The notes: generated by a model from the sequence alone, not told the origin. DNA of 64,000 bases from Candidatus Andeanibacterium colombiense (GCA_029202985.1 CP119316.1:2108001-2172000); one strand, 5' to 3'. Positions 17,098-25,089 are shown, counted from the first letter of the stretch. Numbers and translations are program-made.

Positions 17098-17418
17098 CAT
17101 CGCCCGCTGGCGAGGCCGGGCTAACGCCGGGGAAATGAGAGACACGGGCAAGGCCGGTGCAACGCAGCGCCAGCGGGTGAGCTGGCTGGTCAGCGTAGTT
17201 TTGGTTTGCGAACGGCGAGGCAAGACTGGACGCTGTAAACTTGCTCGCTCGGCCCTTTCCCGACGGAGGAGGCAGGTTAGAGCTCGCAGGTGTGCAGCCC
17301 CCTTCTGACCCGTCAGGCGATACTGGCGCCACCGGCAGATAGCTTTCGCTATCCGGCCCGCGAGACACCGGCCTAATGCGGAAGCGTAGAGCGAAGCGCT
17401 TGGCCCCCGCACCCGATG
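17098..17418 (-). ncRNA. Putative structured non-coding RNA, class not identified
   Basis: The 586 bases between the RNase T2 gene and tadA contain a near-consensus minus-strand promoter followed by about 320 bases with strong RNA structure and no credible protein. On the minus strand I see GATAGC-GAAA-GCTATC (a GNRA-capped hairpin, about 17334-17349), CTGA-CGGG-TCAG, and a 10-bp helix between 17168-17177 and 17103-17112. The size and promoter suit a stable RNA. A segment near 17195-17212 reads Ala-Asn-Gln-Asn-Tyr-Ala, recalling a tmRNA tag, but no stop codon or T arm is visible, and RNase P, 6S and SRP RNA motifs are absent. Ends are approximate. Confidence 0.45.
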
Positions 17419-17423
17419 CGCCC

Positions 17424-17452
17424 CATATAACCTAAATGGTTCGTTTTGTCAA
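17424..17452 (-). promoter_or_regulatory. Strong sigma70-type promoter for the structured RNA
   Basis: On the minus strand TTGACA (17452-17447) and TATATG (17429-17424) are separated by 17 bases, close to the consensus for the housekeeping sigma factor and the best promoter-like sequence I found in the window. No protein gene follows within 330 bases, which is why an RNA gene is proposed. Confidence 0.7.
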
Positions 17453-17473
17453 GCCAATTCCACGCGCCCCAAA

Positions 17474-17559
17474 CCCGAGCCCCTGCGCAGGCAGGGGCCT
17501 CAGGCCGCGCGCACCCACGCTGAAACTGCCTGAGATCCCCGCCTGCGCGGGGACACAGG
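17474..17559. repeat. REP-like palindromic element, copy 2
   Basis: Imperfect version of the element at 15432: left arm with CCCCTGCGCAGGCAGGGGCCT, right arm with GCCTGAGATCCCCGCCTGCG, separated by about 22 bases. It lies in the gap between the RNA locus and tadA and may act as the tadA-side terminator. Confidence 0.7.
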
Positions 17560-17575
17560 ATAAAGCCCCCGGTTC

Positions 17576-17621
17576 ACGCGGAGAAGAGCGGCGTCTCGCG
17601 AATCCCTCCGCGTCTCCGCGT
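17576..17621. repeat. Second type of inverted repeat (ACGCGGAGA / TCTCCGCGT)
   Basis: Nine-base perfect arms at 17576-17584 and 17613-17621 around a 28-base spacer, next to REP copy 2. The sequence differs from the REP family and I see one copy in this window. No gene is present between 17560 and 17675. Confidence 0.45.
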
Positions 17622-17675
17622 AAACCCGATCAGCGCGCGCCAAAAGTCCGGGGCGACACCCCCGCGAAAGCCAAA

Positions 17676-18131
17676 TCACCGCCGCTCGGCGAAGAACCCG
17701 CGCAGCAGTTCCGCCGCCTCCGCCTCCCCCATGCCGAAGTAGGTCTCCGGCCGGTGCAAGGTCTGCTTCTGTTCGAACACCCGCGCCCCATGCTCGACCG
17801 CGCCGCCCTTGGGGTCGGACGCGGCGTAATAGAGCCGCGCGATCCGCGCATGGGCGATCGCGCCGGCGCACATCGCGCAGGGTTCGAGCGTGACCCACAG
17901 CTCGCAGCCTTCGAGCCGCTCCGAACCCAGCGCCTCGCTTGCCCGGCGAATCGCCAGCAGTTCGGCATGGGCGGTCGGGTCTTTCAGCGTGCGCGGAGCG
18001 TTGTGGCCCTCGGCAATGATCACGCCGTCCTTGACCACCACCGCGCCGACGGGCACCTCGCCCTGCGCGGCGGCCGCGCGCGCCAAAGCCAGCGCGCGGG
18101 CCATCGGATCGGGGAGGGGCCATCTCGTCAT
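17676..18131 (-). CDS. tadA: tRNA-specific adenosine deaminase
   Basis: 151 residues. TadA deaminates A34 of tRNA-Arg(ACG) to inosine so that one tRNA reads several Arg codons; it is essential in most bacteria. The zinc site is complete: His55-Ala-Glu57 in TAHAELLAI and Cys85/Cys88 in EPCAMCAGA. The N-terminal GEVPVGAVVV and the C-terminal amphipathic helix are typical. The start is ATG 18131. Divergent from rpmB at 18244. Confidence 0.95.
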   Translation of the reverse strand: MTRWPLPDPMARALALARAAAAQGEVPVGAVVVKDGVIIAEGHNAPRTLKDPTAHAELLAIRRASEALGSERLEGCELWVTLEPCAMCAGAIAHARIARLYYAASDPKGGAVEHGARVFEQKQTLHRPETYFGMGEAEAAELLRGFFAERR

Positions 18132-18243
18132 GCGCGAGCGCTAGCCCGCCGCGAGGCCGCTCGCAACTTGACGATTCGCACAGGCGCCGCTATGCGCGCG
18201 CCTTTCCGGGACATCCCGACCCTATTTTGTACGAGAGAGAACC

Positions 18244-18528
18244 ATGTCGCGCATCTGCGAACTCACCGGCAAGGGCCGCCAGGTCGGCAACAACGTTAGC
18301 CACGCTAACAACAAGACCAAGCGGGTCTTCCTGCCGAACCTGCAGAAGGTCACGCTGCTGAGCGAAAAGCTCGACCGCGGCTTCAAGTTCCGCGTCTCGA
18401 CCCACGGTCTGCGATCGGTCGAGCACAACGGCGGGCTCGACAACTGGCTGCTCAAGACCTCGGACGAGAAGCTCTCGGCCCAGGCGCTCAAGGTGAAGCG
18501 CGAGCTCAAGAAGGCCACCGCCGCCTAA
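18244..18528 (+). CDS. rpmB: 50S ribosomal protein L28
   Basis: 94 residues, basic, starting MSRICELTGKG with conserved GNNVSHANNKTKRVFLPNLQ split around residue 16-35 and THGLRSVEHNGGLDNWLL near the end. L28 binds 23S rRNA in the large subunit. The start has GAGAGAA just upstream. The N-terminal Cys is a single residue, so no zinc ribbon. Stands alone, not beside rpmG, and is followed at once by a strong terminator. Confidence 0.96.
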   Translation: MSRICELTGKGRQVGNNVSHANNKTKRVFLPNLQKVTLLSEKLDRGFKFRVSTHGLRSVEHNGGLDNWLLKTSDEKLSAQALKVKRELKKATAA

Positions 18529-18547
18529 CATCCCTTCGAGGATCGAC

Positions 18548-18580
18548 AAAAAGCGCGCGGGGCGACCCGCGCGCTTTTTT
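18548..18580. terminator. Rho-independent terminator of rpmB (bidirectional)
   Basis: A 9-bp GC stem (GCGCGCGGG / CCCGCGCGC) with a 4-base GCGA loop, preceded by AAAAA and followed by TTTTTT. It follows rpmB by about 20 bases and would also stop minus-strand transcription from the phytase-like gene. Confidence 0.88.
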
Positions 18581-18652
18581 GTTCGCGCTATCGCTTCGCT
18601 ACTTGAGCGCGGGATCCCTGTTCGCGCTCTCGCCTTGCTACCTGAGCGCGGG
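18581..18652. repeat. Imperfect 33-base direct repeat at the 3' end of the phytase-like gene
   Basis: Two copies, 18581-18613 and 18620-18652, match at about 29 of 33 positions with a 39-base period. The right copy includes the stop codon and last codons of the minus-strand gene ending at 18638; the left copy is a duplicate of that gene end, including a second in-register TAG. It looks like a small tandem duplication. Confidence 0.7.
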
Positions 18653-19630
18653 TGGCTTCCATTCGAACCGCAGCAACAGGCTGCGCTGGATGATTTTCGA
18701 CTGGTTGTCGTCCGAAATCAGCCATAGCGTCAGCGGCCCGCCGTTTTCGCCGCCGGTCGCCGCCAGGCCTTCGTAATTGTCCATCGGGATCGGCGAGGAC
18801 AATTCCCCCACATCCCGCCACGGCCAATCCCCGCCCGGCTTGATGTCCGCCGGGTCGGCCATGACCAGCCGCACCGCGAAACCGGGCGGAAAGAATTTCA
18901 GCCCGCGCAGCAGGATCAGCACCCGCCCATCGGGCAATTGCGTCATGTCGGAAGGGTCGTAGCCCGGCGGCGGAGTGAAGCGGAACTTCGCGGGCCGTCC
19001 GCCGTCGAGCGGGTCTCGGGCGAACACCAGCGCCTCGCGCGAGGTGTCGCTCCAGTGGATTGCCTGCTCGGCGATCACCACGAAGCGCCCGTCCCTCAGC
19101 CGCGTCATCGCTTCCGGCCCGCCATTGGCGCGCCAATGGCGCATCTCGGGCGGCGCGATCATCCGGTGGCGCGAGAAATCCGGATCGAGCCGCAGGAACG
19201 CCTGGCTGAACTCGAGGCCGATCCAGATCCGCCCGCTGGCCGGATCGCGCGTGGCGGATTCCATGTCCTGCAGTGGCTTGTAGCTGTCGCTGCCGGGCAG
19301 AACCGTGCCGATCTCCACTCCGGCGGCAGCGCTGCCCGGCATCCCGAACCGCAGATACTTCCCGCGGTCGCTGATCGAGAGCAAGATGCCGGGCTTCGGC
19401 ACGACCAGCGCGGAATAGGAGCCGAAATCGAAATTGGGGCTCTTGAGCTGCCAGGCGCCGGTCAGCAGCGGACCGCCGCTGCCACCGATCCGCCGATCCG
19501 CCGCTCCGGGCAGCGCGAGGGGGAGAAGCTCGATCGACTGGGTATAGACCTCCTTGGGCAGCCCATCGCGCCAGAGCAGGCCCGGTGACAGGCCGGCCAC
19601 GACCAGCAGGAGCAGGAGCAGTCGGCGCAT
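18638..19630 (-). CDS. Exported esterase-like/phytase-like beta-propeller protein
   Basis: 330 residues with an N-terminal hydrophobic signal (RRLLLLLLVVAGLSPGLL). The pattern fits PF13449 (phytase-like, 'esterase-like activity of phytase'): FGSYSALVVPKPGILLSISDRG, LQDMESATRDPASGRIWIGLE, ANGGPEAMTRLRDGRFVVIAEQ, MTQLPDGRVLILLRGL and IPMDNYEGLAATG are repeating blade motifs of a propeller with acidic metal-binding residues. Periplasmic phosphoesterase or esterase activity is possible but unproven. It follows an M23 peptidase gene by 6 bases. Confidence 0.78.
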   Translation of the reverse strand: MRRLLLLLLVVAGLSPGLLWRDGLPKEVYTQSIELLPLALPGAADRRIGGSGGPLLTGAWQLKSPNFDFGSYSALVVPKPGILLSISDRGKYLRFGMPGSAAAGVEIGTVLPGSDSYKPLQDMESATRDPASGRIWIGLEFSQAFLRLDPDFSRHRMIAPPEMRHWRANGGPEAMTRLRDGRFVVIAEQAIHWSDTSREALVFARDPLDGGRPAKFRFTPPPGYDPSDMTQLPDGRVLILLRGLKFFPPGFAVRLVMADPADIKPGGDWPWRDVGELSSPIPMDNYEGLAATGGENGGPLTLWLISDDNQSKIIQRSLLLRFEWKPPALR

Positions 19631-19636
19631 CCGCGT

Positions 19637-20542
19637 TTATTCCATCGGGCCGGTAAACAGCAGCGGATCGAGCCGCGCCGAATTCCACTTCAGACTCCAG
19701 TGGAGATGCGGCCCGGTCGCGCGCCCGGTCATGCCGATTTTTCCGATCGGCTGGCCCTGGCGGACATGGTCGCCGACCCGCACGAGGATTTCCGAGCAAT
19801 GCAGGAAGGCGCTGTTGAGGCCGTTGCCGTGGTCGATCATCAGCAGATTGCCTTCGAGGCTGAACGGCGTCGCGGCGGCGAGGATCACCACCCCGTCGGC
19901 GGGGGCGACGAACACCGTCCCGGCCCCGCCCGCCAGGTCCATGCCCGAATGGTAAGCGCCCGCCTCGCCGCCCTTGTAGATCCGCTGAGAGCCGAAGCGG
20001 CCCGAAACACGCGCCTTGACCGGCCAGACGAAATGCTGCCGCCAGCCCTGCGCATCGGTCTGCATTTTGCGCGCAGCCTCGATCTGGTCGAGTTCGGGCT
20101 GGCGGATCTTCATGAAATCGGCGCTCGGCCCGCCGGGCAGGCGCGCGACATTGACGCGCTCGATCTGCCAGTCGCGCGGTGAGACCGGGATGTCGCGCTC
20201 GATCGACGATCCGTCGGAGCGCAGCGCGACAAGCTTCGCGACCGGCCCCGCGTCGCGATCGAAGGCGGCGAAGAACTGGAGATCGCTGGCGAATTGGAAA
20301 GGCGCGCCGTCGAGCGTCGCCCCGATCGTGCCGGCCGGCAAAGTGCCGCGAATCCAACCGCCCTGGGTCACCTCGCCGCGATAGTCGATCGCCCCTGCGG
20401 CGAGCGGCACGGGGGCCGGAGCCGGTGCGGAAGCGGGCGTGTGAACCGGAGGCGGCGGCGCAGGTGCCGGCAGCAGCACCGCCTGGCTGCAGGCGCCCGC
20501 CAGTACCGGCAACATCAGCGAAACCCCGCGCCGCAGCCTCAC
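19637..20542 (-). CDS. M23-family metallopeptidase, probable lipoprotein
   Basis: 301 residues. The leader (VSLMLPVLAGACSQ) has a weak lipobox ending at Cys, followed by a Pro/Ala-rich linker. The C-terminal peptidase_M23 (LytM) domain has YHSGMDLAGG (His/Asp zinc ligands), VIAPADG-like FVAPADGVVI, IDHGNGL, VRVGDHVRQGQPIGKIG, and TGPHLHWSL. Such enzymes cut peptidoglycan cross-links. The GTG start overlaps the stop of the DUF2093 gene by four bases, implying coupled translation. Zinc residues appear intact, so an active enzyme is expected. Confidence 0.85.
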   Translation of the reverse strand: MRLRRGVSLMLPVLAGACSQAVLLPAPAPPPPVHTPASAPAPAPVPLAAGAIDYRGEVTQGGWIRGTLPAGTIGATLDGAPFQFASDLQFFAAFDRDAGPVAKLVALRSDGSSIERDIPVSPRDWQIERVNVARLPGGPSADFMKIRQPELDQIEAARKMQTDAQGWRQHFVWPVKARVSGRFGSQRIYKGGEAGAYHSGMDLAGGAGTVFVAPADGVVILAAATPFSLEGNLLMIDHGNGLNSAFLHCSEILVRVGDHVRQGQPIGKIGMTGRATGPHLHWSLKWNSARLDPLLFTGPME

Positions 20543-20742
20543 TTCTGGCCCAGCAGGCGCCGGGTCGCGATTTCGGGGCTGGCGTAGGCTTCCTGGTGCT
20601 CGACGCTCCAGTAGCGCAAGGCTTCGAGCGGGATCGCCTCGCCGGTCACGGCGCAGACGACGAATTTGCCGGGCTTGATCACGCGAAAGCCGCTCGGGCC
20701 GTAAAGCAGCGTGGCGGCGCGGTCGTTGGAATGCATCAACAT
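20539..20742 (-). CDS. DUF2093 domain protein
   Basis: A 67-residue cytosolic protein matching DUF2093, a short alphaproteobacterial family: ATLLYGPSGFRVIKPGKFVVCAVTG, then IPLEALRYWSVEHQEAYASPE. The fold and role are unknown. It lies 27 bases after xseA on the same strand and overlaps the M23 gene start, so xseA - DUF2093 - M23 - phytase-like probably form one transcript. Confidence 0.85.
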   Translation of the reverse strand: MLMHSNDRAATLLYGPSGFRVIKPGKFVVCAVTGEAIPLEALRYWSVEHQEAYASPEIATRRLLGQK

Positions 20743-20769
20743 GGCGAGTTACCTAGCGATTCGAAGCGC

Positions 20770-22170
20770 CTAAAACAATTCCGCCTGTCCACTTGGCCCG
20801 GAACCGCCCGCTTTTGGAGCGCGCTTCGGCGCGGGGGCCCCGCCGGAGCCTGGCGCGACTTCGAGTTTCCCATCCTCGAATTCGAGGATGAGCGCGGTTT
20901 GCTTGCGGGCATCGGCGGCGCTTTTGACGACCTGGCCGGCGGCATCGCTCACCAGCACATAACCTCGCCTTAGCGGCGCCCTGGGGTCGAGTTGCGGCAG
21001 CACCCGCTCCAGCGTCTCAAGCTGCCGGCGCTTCATCGCGAGCTCGCGGCCAAGCAAGGCCGGCGCCAGCTTGATCGACGCGATCTGCAGCGCGGTGCCG
21101 GCACGACCCGCGCGGTCGGCCAGCCCGCGCCGCAATCTTTCGCCGAGATCGTCGAGCCGCTGGGCTGCCTGGGCGACCAGCACCTCGGGCTTCGGCAGGC
21201 GCTGGGCCCGCGCTTCGAGCCGCTCGCGCCCCAATTGCACCGGGCGCAGGATCGCGCGCTTCTGGCGGGCAGAGAATTCGGCCAGCGTCGCATTGAGCTC
21301 GGCACGCACCGGTACCGCCATCTCGGCGGCGGCGGTCGGCGTCGGCGCGCGGCGGTCGGCGGCATAGTCGGCCAGCGTGGTGTCGGTCTCATGCCCGACC
21401 GCGGAGATCACCGGAATCGAGCATTCGGCGATCGCGCGGACCACGATTTCCTCGTTGAAACCCCACAGATCCTCGATCGAGCCGCCGCCCCGCGCGACGA
21501 TCACCACGTCCGGACGCGGGATCGCGCCCCCTTCCGCCATTTCGGAAAAGCCGCGCACCGCATTCGCGACCTGTTCGGCCGAGCCCTGGCCCTGCACCAG
21601 CACCGGCCACACCAGCACATGGCATGGGCAGCGATCCTCCAACCGGTGGAGGATGTCGCGGATCACCGCGCCGGTGGGCGAGGTTACCACCCCGATCACC
21701 TTCGGCAGATAGGGCAGCGGCCGCTTGCGTTCCGGGCGGAACAGCCCCTCCGCCTCAAGCCGCGCCTTGGTCTTCTCGAGCAGTGCGAGCAGCGCGCCTT
21801 CGCCGGCGATCTCCATGCTCTCGATCACGATCTGGTACGACGAACGCCCCGCGTAAGTGGTAAGCTTGCCGCTCGCGACCACCTCGATCCCGTCCTCCGG
21901 GCGGAAGGCGAGCCGCTGCACGCCGCCGCGCCACATCACTCCGTCGATCTGGGCGCCTTCGTCCTTCAGCCGGCAATAGAGGTGCCCCGAGGCCGCGAGC
22001 TTCACCCCCGAAAGCTCCCCCCGCAGCCGCACGAAGCCGAAGCGGTCCTCGACCGTGCGCTTCAGAATCGCCGAAATCTCGGTGATGGAGAGCGGCTCGG
22101 CGTTGTCCCCGGGGGCACCCCGCGCTACGAGGCCCGCGACCGCATCATCGTCATAAGAAGGGCCGGGCAT
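20770..22170 (-). CDS. xseA: Exodeoxyribonuclease VII large subunit
   Basis: 466 residues. Exo VII degrades single-stranded DNA from both ends; XseA is catalytic. It has an N-terminal OB-fold with FGFVRLRGELSGVK and GHLYCRLKDEGAQIDGVMW, catalytic core IGVVTSPTGAVIRDILHRL, VARGGGSIEDLWGFNEE, VISAVGHETDTTLADYAADRRAPTPTAAAE in pieces, then a long coiled-coil region. ATG 22170 has AGAGGA six bases upstream. Its first codon overlaps the start of divergent purD by two bases, so its ribosome-binding site and promoter lie in purD. The small subunit xseB is not here. Confidence 0.94.
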   Translation of the reverse strand: MPGPSYDDDAVAGLVARGAPGDNAEPLSITEISAILKRTVEDRFGFVRLRGELSGVKLAASGHLYCRLKDEGAQIDGVMWRGGVQRLAFRPEDGIEVVASGKLTTYAGRSSYQIVIESMEIAGEGALLALLEKTKARLEAEGLFRPERKRPLPYLPKVIGVVTSPTGAVIRDILHRLEDRCPCHVLVWPVLVQGQGSAEQVANAVRGFSEMAEGGAIPRPDVVIVARGGGSIEDLWGFNEEIVVRAIAECSIPVISAVGHETDTTLADYAADRRAPTPTAAAEMAVPVRAELNATLAEFSARQKRAILRPVQLGRERLEARAQRLPKPEVLVAQAAQRLDDLGERLRRGLADRAGRAGTALQIASIKLAPALLGRELAMKRRQLETLERVLPQLDPRAPLRRGYVLVSDAAGQVVKSAADARKQTALILEFEDGKLEVAPGSGGAPAPKRAPKAGGSGPSGQAELF

Positions 22171-23476
22171 GCATATCCTCTTGCTGGGATCGGGTGGACG
22201 CGAACATGCGCTCGCCTGGAAGCTGGCGCAATCCCGCCTCCTTACCGATCAGGGCGGAAAACTCTACGCCGCTCCCGGCAATCCCGGCATCGCCCAATAT
22301 GCCGAGCTGGTCGCGCTCGACGTGACCGACCATGCGGCGGTGATCGCCTTCTGCGATGCCAACACGATCGGCCTAGTGGTAATCGGGCCCGAGGCCCCGC
22401 TGGTCGACGGGCTGGCGGATTCGCTGCGCGGCGAGGGCTTTTCGGTGTTCGGGCCGAGCAAGGCCGCGGCCCAGCTCGAAGGCAGCAAGGGCTTCACCAA
22501 GGATCTGTGCGAGCGCGCCGGGATCCCGACCGCCGGCTATGTCCGCACCGCCTCGCTCGCGCAGGCTGTCGCGGCGCTCGACGATTTCAAACCGCCCTAT
22601 GTACTCAAGGCCGATGGGCTCGCCTCGGGCAAGGGCGTGGTGATCGCCGAAAACCGCGCGGATGCCGAGGAAGCGCTTGCGGACATGTTCGGCGGCGCTT
22701 TCGGCGAAGCGGGCGCGGAAGTGGTGATCGAGGAATTCCTGACCGGCGAGGAAGCGAGCTTCTTCGTCCTGACCGACGGCGCCTCGATCATGCCGATCGG
22801 CTCGGCGCAGGACCACAAGCGCGTCGGCGACGGCGACACGGGCCCGAACACCGGCGGGATGGGCGCCTATAGCCCCGCGCGCGTGCTCGGCGCGACGCTG
22901 CGCGGCGAGGCGATCGAGCGGATCATCGCCCCCACGGTCAAGGCGATGGCCGACGAAGGCCACCCCTATTCGGGCGTGCTCTATGCGGGGCTGATGCTGA
23001 CGCCGGATGGGCCAAAGCTGATCGAATACAACTGTCGCTTCGGCGATCCGGAATGCCAGGTGCTGATGCTGCGGCTCGAAGCCGATCTCGGCGAATTGCT
23101 GCTCGCCTGCGCCGAGAACCGGCTCGGATCGATGGAGACCGCGAGATTGTCCGACCGCACCGCGCTGACCGTGGTGATGGCCGCCAATGGCTATCCGGCC
23201 GATCCCGAGAAGGGCGGTCCCATCGGCAATATCGACAAGGCCGAGGCGACCGGTGCCAAGGTGTTCCATGCCGGCACCGCGCTCGACGGCGAGGGCCAGC
23301 TTGTTGCCAATGGCGGGCGCGTGCTCAACGTCACCGCGCTCGGCGGCAGCGTGTCGGAGGCCCAGGCGGCCGCCTATCGCGCTGTGCTGGCGGTCGATTT
23401 CCCGAGCGGGTTCTACCGGCGGGACATCGGTTACCGCGAGGTCGCGCGCGAGGCTGCGCGGGAGCAGCTGGGCTGA
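22169..23476 (+). CDS. purD: Phosphoribosylamine--glycine ligase (GARS)
   Basis: 435 residues. It joins phosphoribosylamine, glycine and ATP in the second step of purine synthesis. Canonical start HILLLGSGGREHALAWKL; ATP-grasp features include VIGPEAPLVDGLAD, FGPSKAAAQLEGSKGF, VLKADGLASGKGV, GEEASFFVLTDG, NTGGMGAYSP, GVLYAGLMLTPDGPKLIEYN and FGDPECQ. The start is fixed by homology, with GAAGG upstream lying inside xseA. It is followed by a REP element and a converging kinase gene. Confidence 0.96.
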   Translation: MHILLLGSGGREHALAWKLAQSRLLTDQGGKLYAAPGNPGIAQYAELVALDVTDHAAVIAFCDANTIGLVVIGPEAPLVDGLADSLRGEGFSVFGPSKAAAQLEGSKGFTKDLCERAGIPTAGYVRTASLAQAVAALDDFKPPYVLKADGLASGKGVVIAENRADAEEALADMFGGAFGEAGAEVVIEEFLTGEEASFFVLTDGASIMPIGSAQDHKRVGDGDTGPNTGGMGAYSPARVLGATLRGEAIERIIAPTVKAMADEGHPYSGVLYAGLMLTPDGPKLIEYNCRFGDPECQVLMLRLEADLGELLLACAENRLGSMETARLSDRTALTVVMAANGYPADPEKGGPIGNIDKAEATGAKVFHAGTALDGEGQLVANGGRVLNVTALGGSVSEAQAAAYRAVLAVDFPSGFYRRDIGYREVAREAAREQLG

Positions 23477-23483
23477 TCGCAGC

Positions 23484-23562
23484 CCCTTGTCCCCGCGCGG
23501 GCGGGGACCTCGGGCCGGCTGGCGCTTTACCGCCTGAGACCCCTGCCTGCGCAGGGGATCGG
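23484..23562. repeat. REP-like palindromic element, copy 3
   Basis: Same layout as the copies at 15432 and 17474: left arm CCCCGCGCGGGCGGGGACCT, right arm with CCCCTGCCTGCGCAGGGG, spacer about 20 bases, and a short TTTTT just after it. It separates converging purD and the PfkB kinase gene and probably helps terminate both. Confidence 0.72.
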
Positions 23563-23569
23563 TGCTTTT

Positions 23570-24580
23570 TTAGCCCAACTTCTCCGCCACCAGCGCCTTG
23601 AGATCCGCCTCGGGCCGCGCGCCGTAATGCGAGATGATCTCGGCCGCGGCGACCGCGCCGAGCTCGAGGCAGCGGGTCAGGCTTTCGCCGCGGACATGGC
23701 CCGAAAGGAAGCCGGCCGCGAACAAATCGCCCGCGCCGGTGGTGTCGACCACCTGCACATCCGGCACTGCCGGGACTTCGGCCCGCTCGTCCCCCGCGAC
23801 CGCGACCGCGCCGTCGGCGCTGCGGGTCACGACGAGGATCTTCACCTTCGGCGCGACCTGCGCGATCCCGGCTTCGAAATCCTCGTTGCCGGTGAGCGCC
23901 GCCAGCTCGTGGTGGTTGCAGAACAAGATGTCGATCGAGCCATTGTCGATCAGCGCGCGGAAATCGGCGCCGTGGATGTCGATCATGAAGACTTCGGAGG
24001 TGGTGAAGGCGACCGTGCGCCCGGCCGCATGGGCGACCGCGATCGCCCGGCGCATCACTTCGCGCGGCTCGGGCGGATCCCACATATAGCCTTCGAGGTA
24101 GAGCACCGAGGCCTCGCGCACCGCATCCTCGTCGAGCGCGGACAGCGGCAGGTAGTGCGATGCGCCGAGGAAGGTGTTCATCGTTCGCTGCCCGTCGGGC
24201 GAGACGAAGATCAGGCAGCGGCCGGTCGGCGGCTCGCCCGGGCGCGGCGCGGTGCTGTAATCGATCCCGCCGGCGCGAATGTCATGCGCGAAGATCGCGC
24301 CGAGCTGATCTTCCGCGACCTGGCCGATGAACGCGCATTTCGCGCCGAGCGCCGACAGCCCCGCCAGAGTATTCGCCGCCGATCCGCCCGAAATCTCGAT
24401 CCCCGAGCCCATCGCCGCGTAGAGCTCGTTCGCGCGATCGGTGTCGATCAGCGCCATCCCGCCGCGGACCATGCCGAGTTGCTCCACCAGCGCATCGTCG
24501 GCCGGCGCCATCACGTCGACGATCGCATTGCCGATCGCGATCACATCGTAGCGGGTCCCGGCGGGACTGGACTTGGTCAT
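23570..24580 (-). CDS. PfkB-family carbohydrate/nucleoside kinase (adenosine kinase-like)
   Basis: 336 residues from ATG 24580, which has AAGGA six bases upstream. It starts YDVIAIGNAIVDVMAP, has the first PfkB signature region GGSAANTLAGLSALG (residues about 70) and the second signature DTTGAGDLFAAGFLSG with catalytic Asp. The NHHELAALTGNEDF block is typical of adenosine kinase-like members of alphaproteobacteria. It phosphorylates a sugar or nucleoside with ATP; adenosine is the best guess for salvage. Single gene between purD and a divergent lipoprotein gene. Confidence 0.85.
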   Translation of the reverse strand: MTKSSPAGTRYDVIAIGNAIVDVMAPADDALVEQLGMVRGGMALIDTDRANELYAAMGSGIEISGGSAANTLAGLSALGAKCAFIGQVAEDQLGAIFAHDIRAGGIDYSTAPRPGEPPTGRCLIFVSPDGQRTMNTFLGASHYLPLSALDEDAVREASVLYLEGYMWDPPEPREVMRRAIAVAHAAGRTVAFTTSEVFMIDIHGADFRALIDNGSIDILFCNHHELAALTGNEDFEAGIAQVAPKVKILVVTRSADGAVAVAGDERAEVPAVPDVQVVDTTGAGDLFAAGFLSGHVRGESLTRCLELGAVAAAEIISHYGARPEADLKALVAEKLG

Positions 24581-24672
24581 GGAATTCCTTTGTGCGGTTT
24601 CTGTCGATCGCCGCCGCCGGGGCGCGCGGGCGGCGTTGACTTGCCGCGCGCCGCGCGCAATCGCAAGCACCG

Positions 24673-25089
24673 ATGGGACGGACTCTCACAATTGCGCTGC
24701 TGGGCGCTTCGCTGGCGCTGGCCGGATGCGGCGGCCAGTCTCCGCGCGCGGTTTCCGCGCCGCTGCCCGCGGTGACCCCGCCCTCCTCGGCTCCGCGCGC
24801 GAAGCCCGCACCGGCGGCCGAACCGGCGATGCACATTCCCGGTCTCGCGGGCGTGATCGGAGCCCGGGCCGACCGGTTGCTGGAGCAATTCGGCACACCG
24901 CGGATCGACCTCAAGGAAGGCAGTGCGCGCAAGCTGCAATTCGCGGGTCCACCCTGCGTGCTCGACATCTTCCTGTATCCTCCCGACGGCGGCGGTGAAC
25001 CGGTCGCAACCCATGTCGAGGCACGCCGCGCGAGCGACGGCCAGGCGGTCGATCGCGGGCAATGCGTCTCGGCTTTGCGGAAGAATTAG
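24673..25089 (+). CDS. Putative lipoprotein of unknown function
   Basis: 138 residues with a lipoprotein signal (IALLGASLALAGCGG; lipobox LAGC at about residue 19). A Pro/Ala-rich linker follows to residue 52, then a small domain with RADRLLEQFGTPRIDLKEGSARKLQF and CVLDIFLYPPDGGG, a pattern seen in short sphingomonad lipoproteins resembling SmpA/BamE-like folds. Two Cys in the domain could pair. Divergent from the kinase gene, converging with sufA across a REP element. Function unknown. Confidence 0.65.
   Translation: MGRTLTIALLGASLALAGCGGQSPRAVSAPLPAVTPPSSAPRAKPAPAAEPAMHIPGLAGVIGARADRLLEQFGTPRIDLKEGSARKLQFAGPPCVLDIFLYPPDGGGEPVATHVEARRASDGQAVDRGQCVSALRKN

Noticed and set aside
17098..17418. 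Calling the structured RNA a tmRNA
   Set aside because: The tag-like sequence is suggestive, but there is no in-frame stop close by, no T-loop (TTCRA) and no encoded CCA within the locus. Left unnamed.
24577..25062. Longer starts for the PfkB kinase and other genes through Arg-rich leaders
   Set aside because: In this GC-rich genome frames stay open upstream of real starts; conserved N-termini and ribosome-binding sites support the internal ATGs used here.
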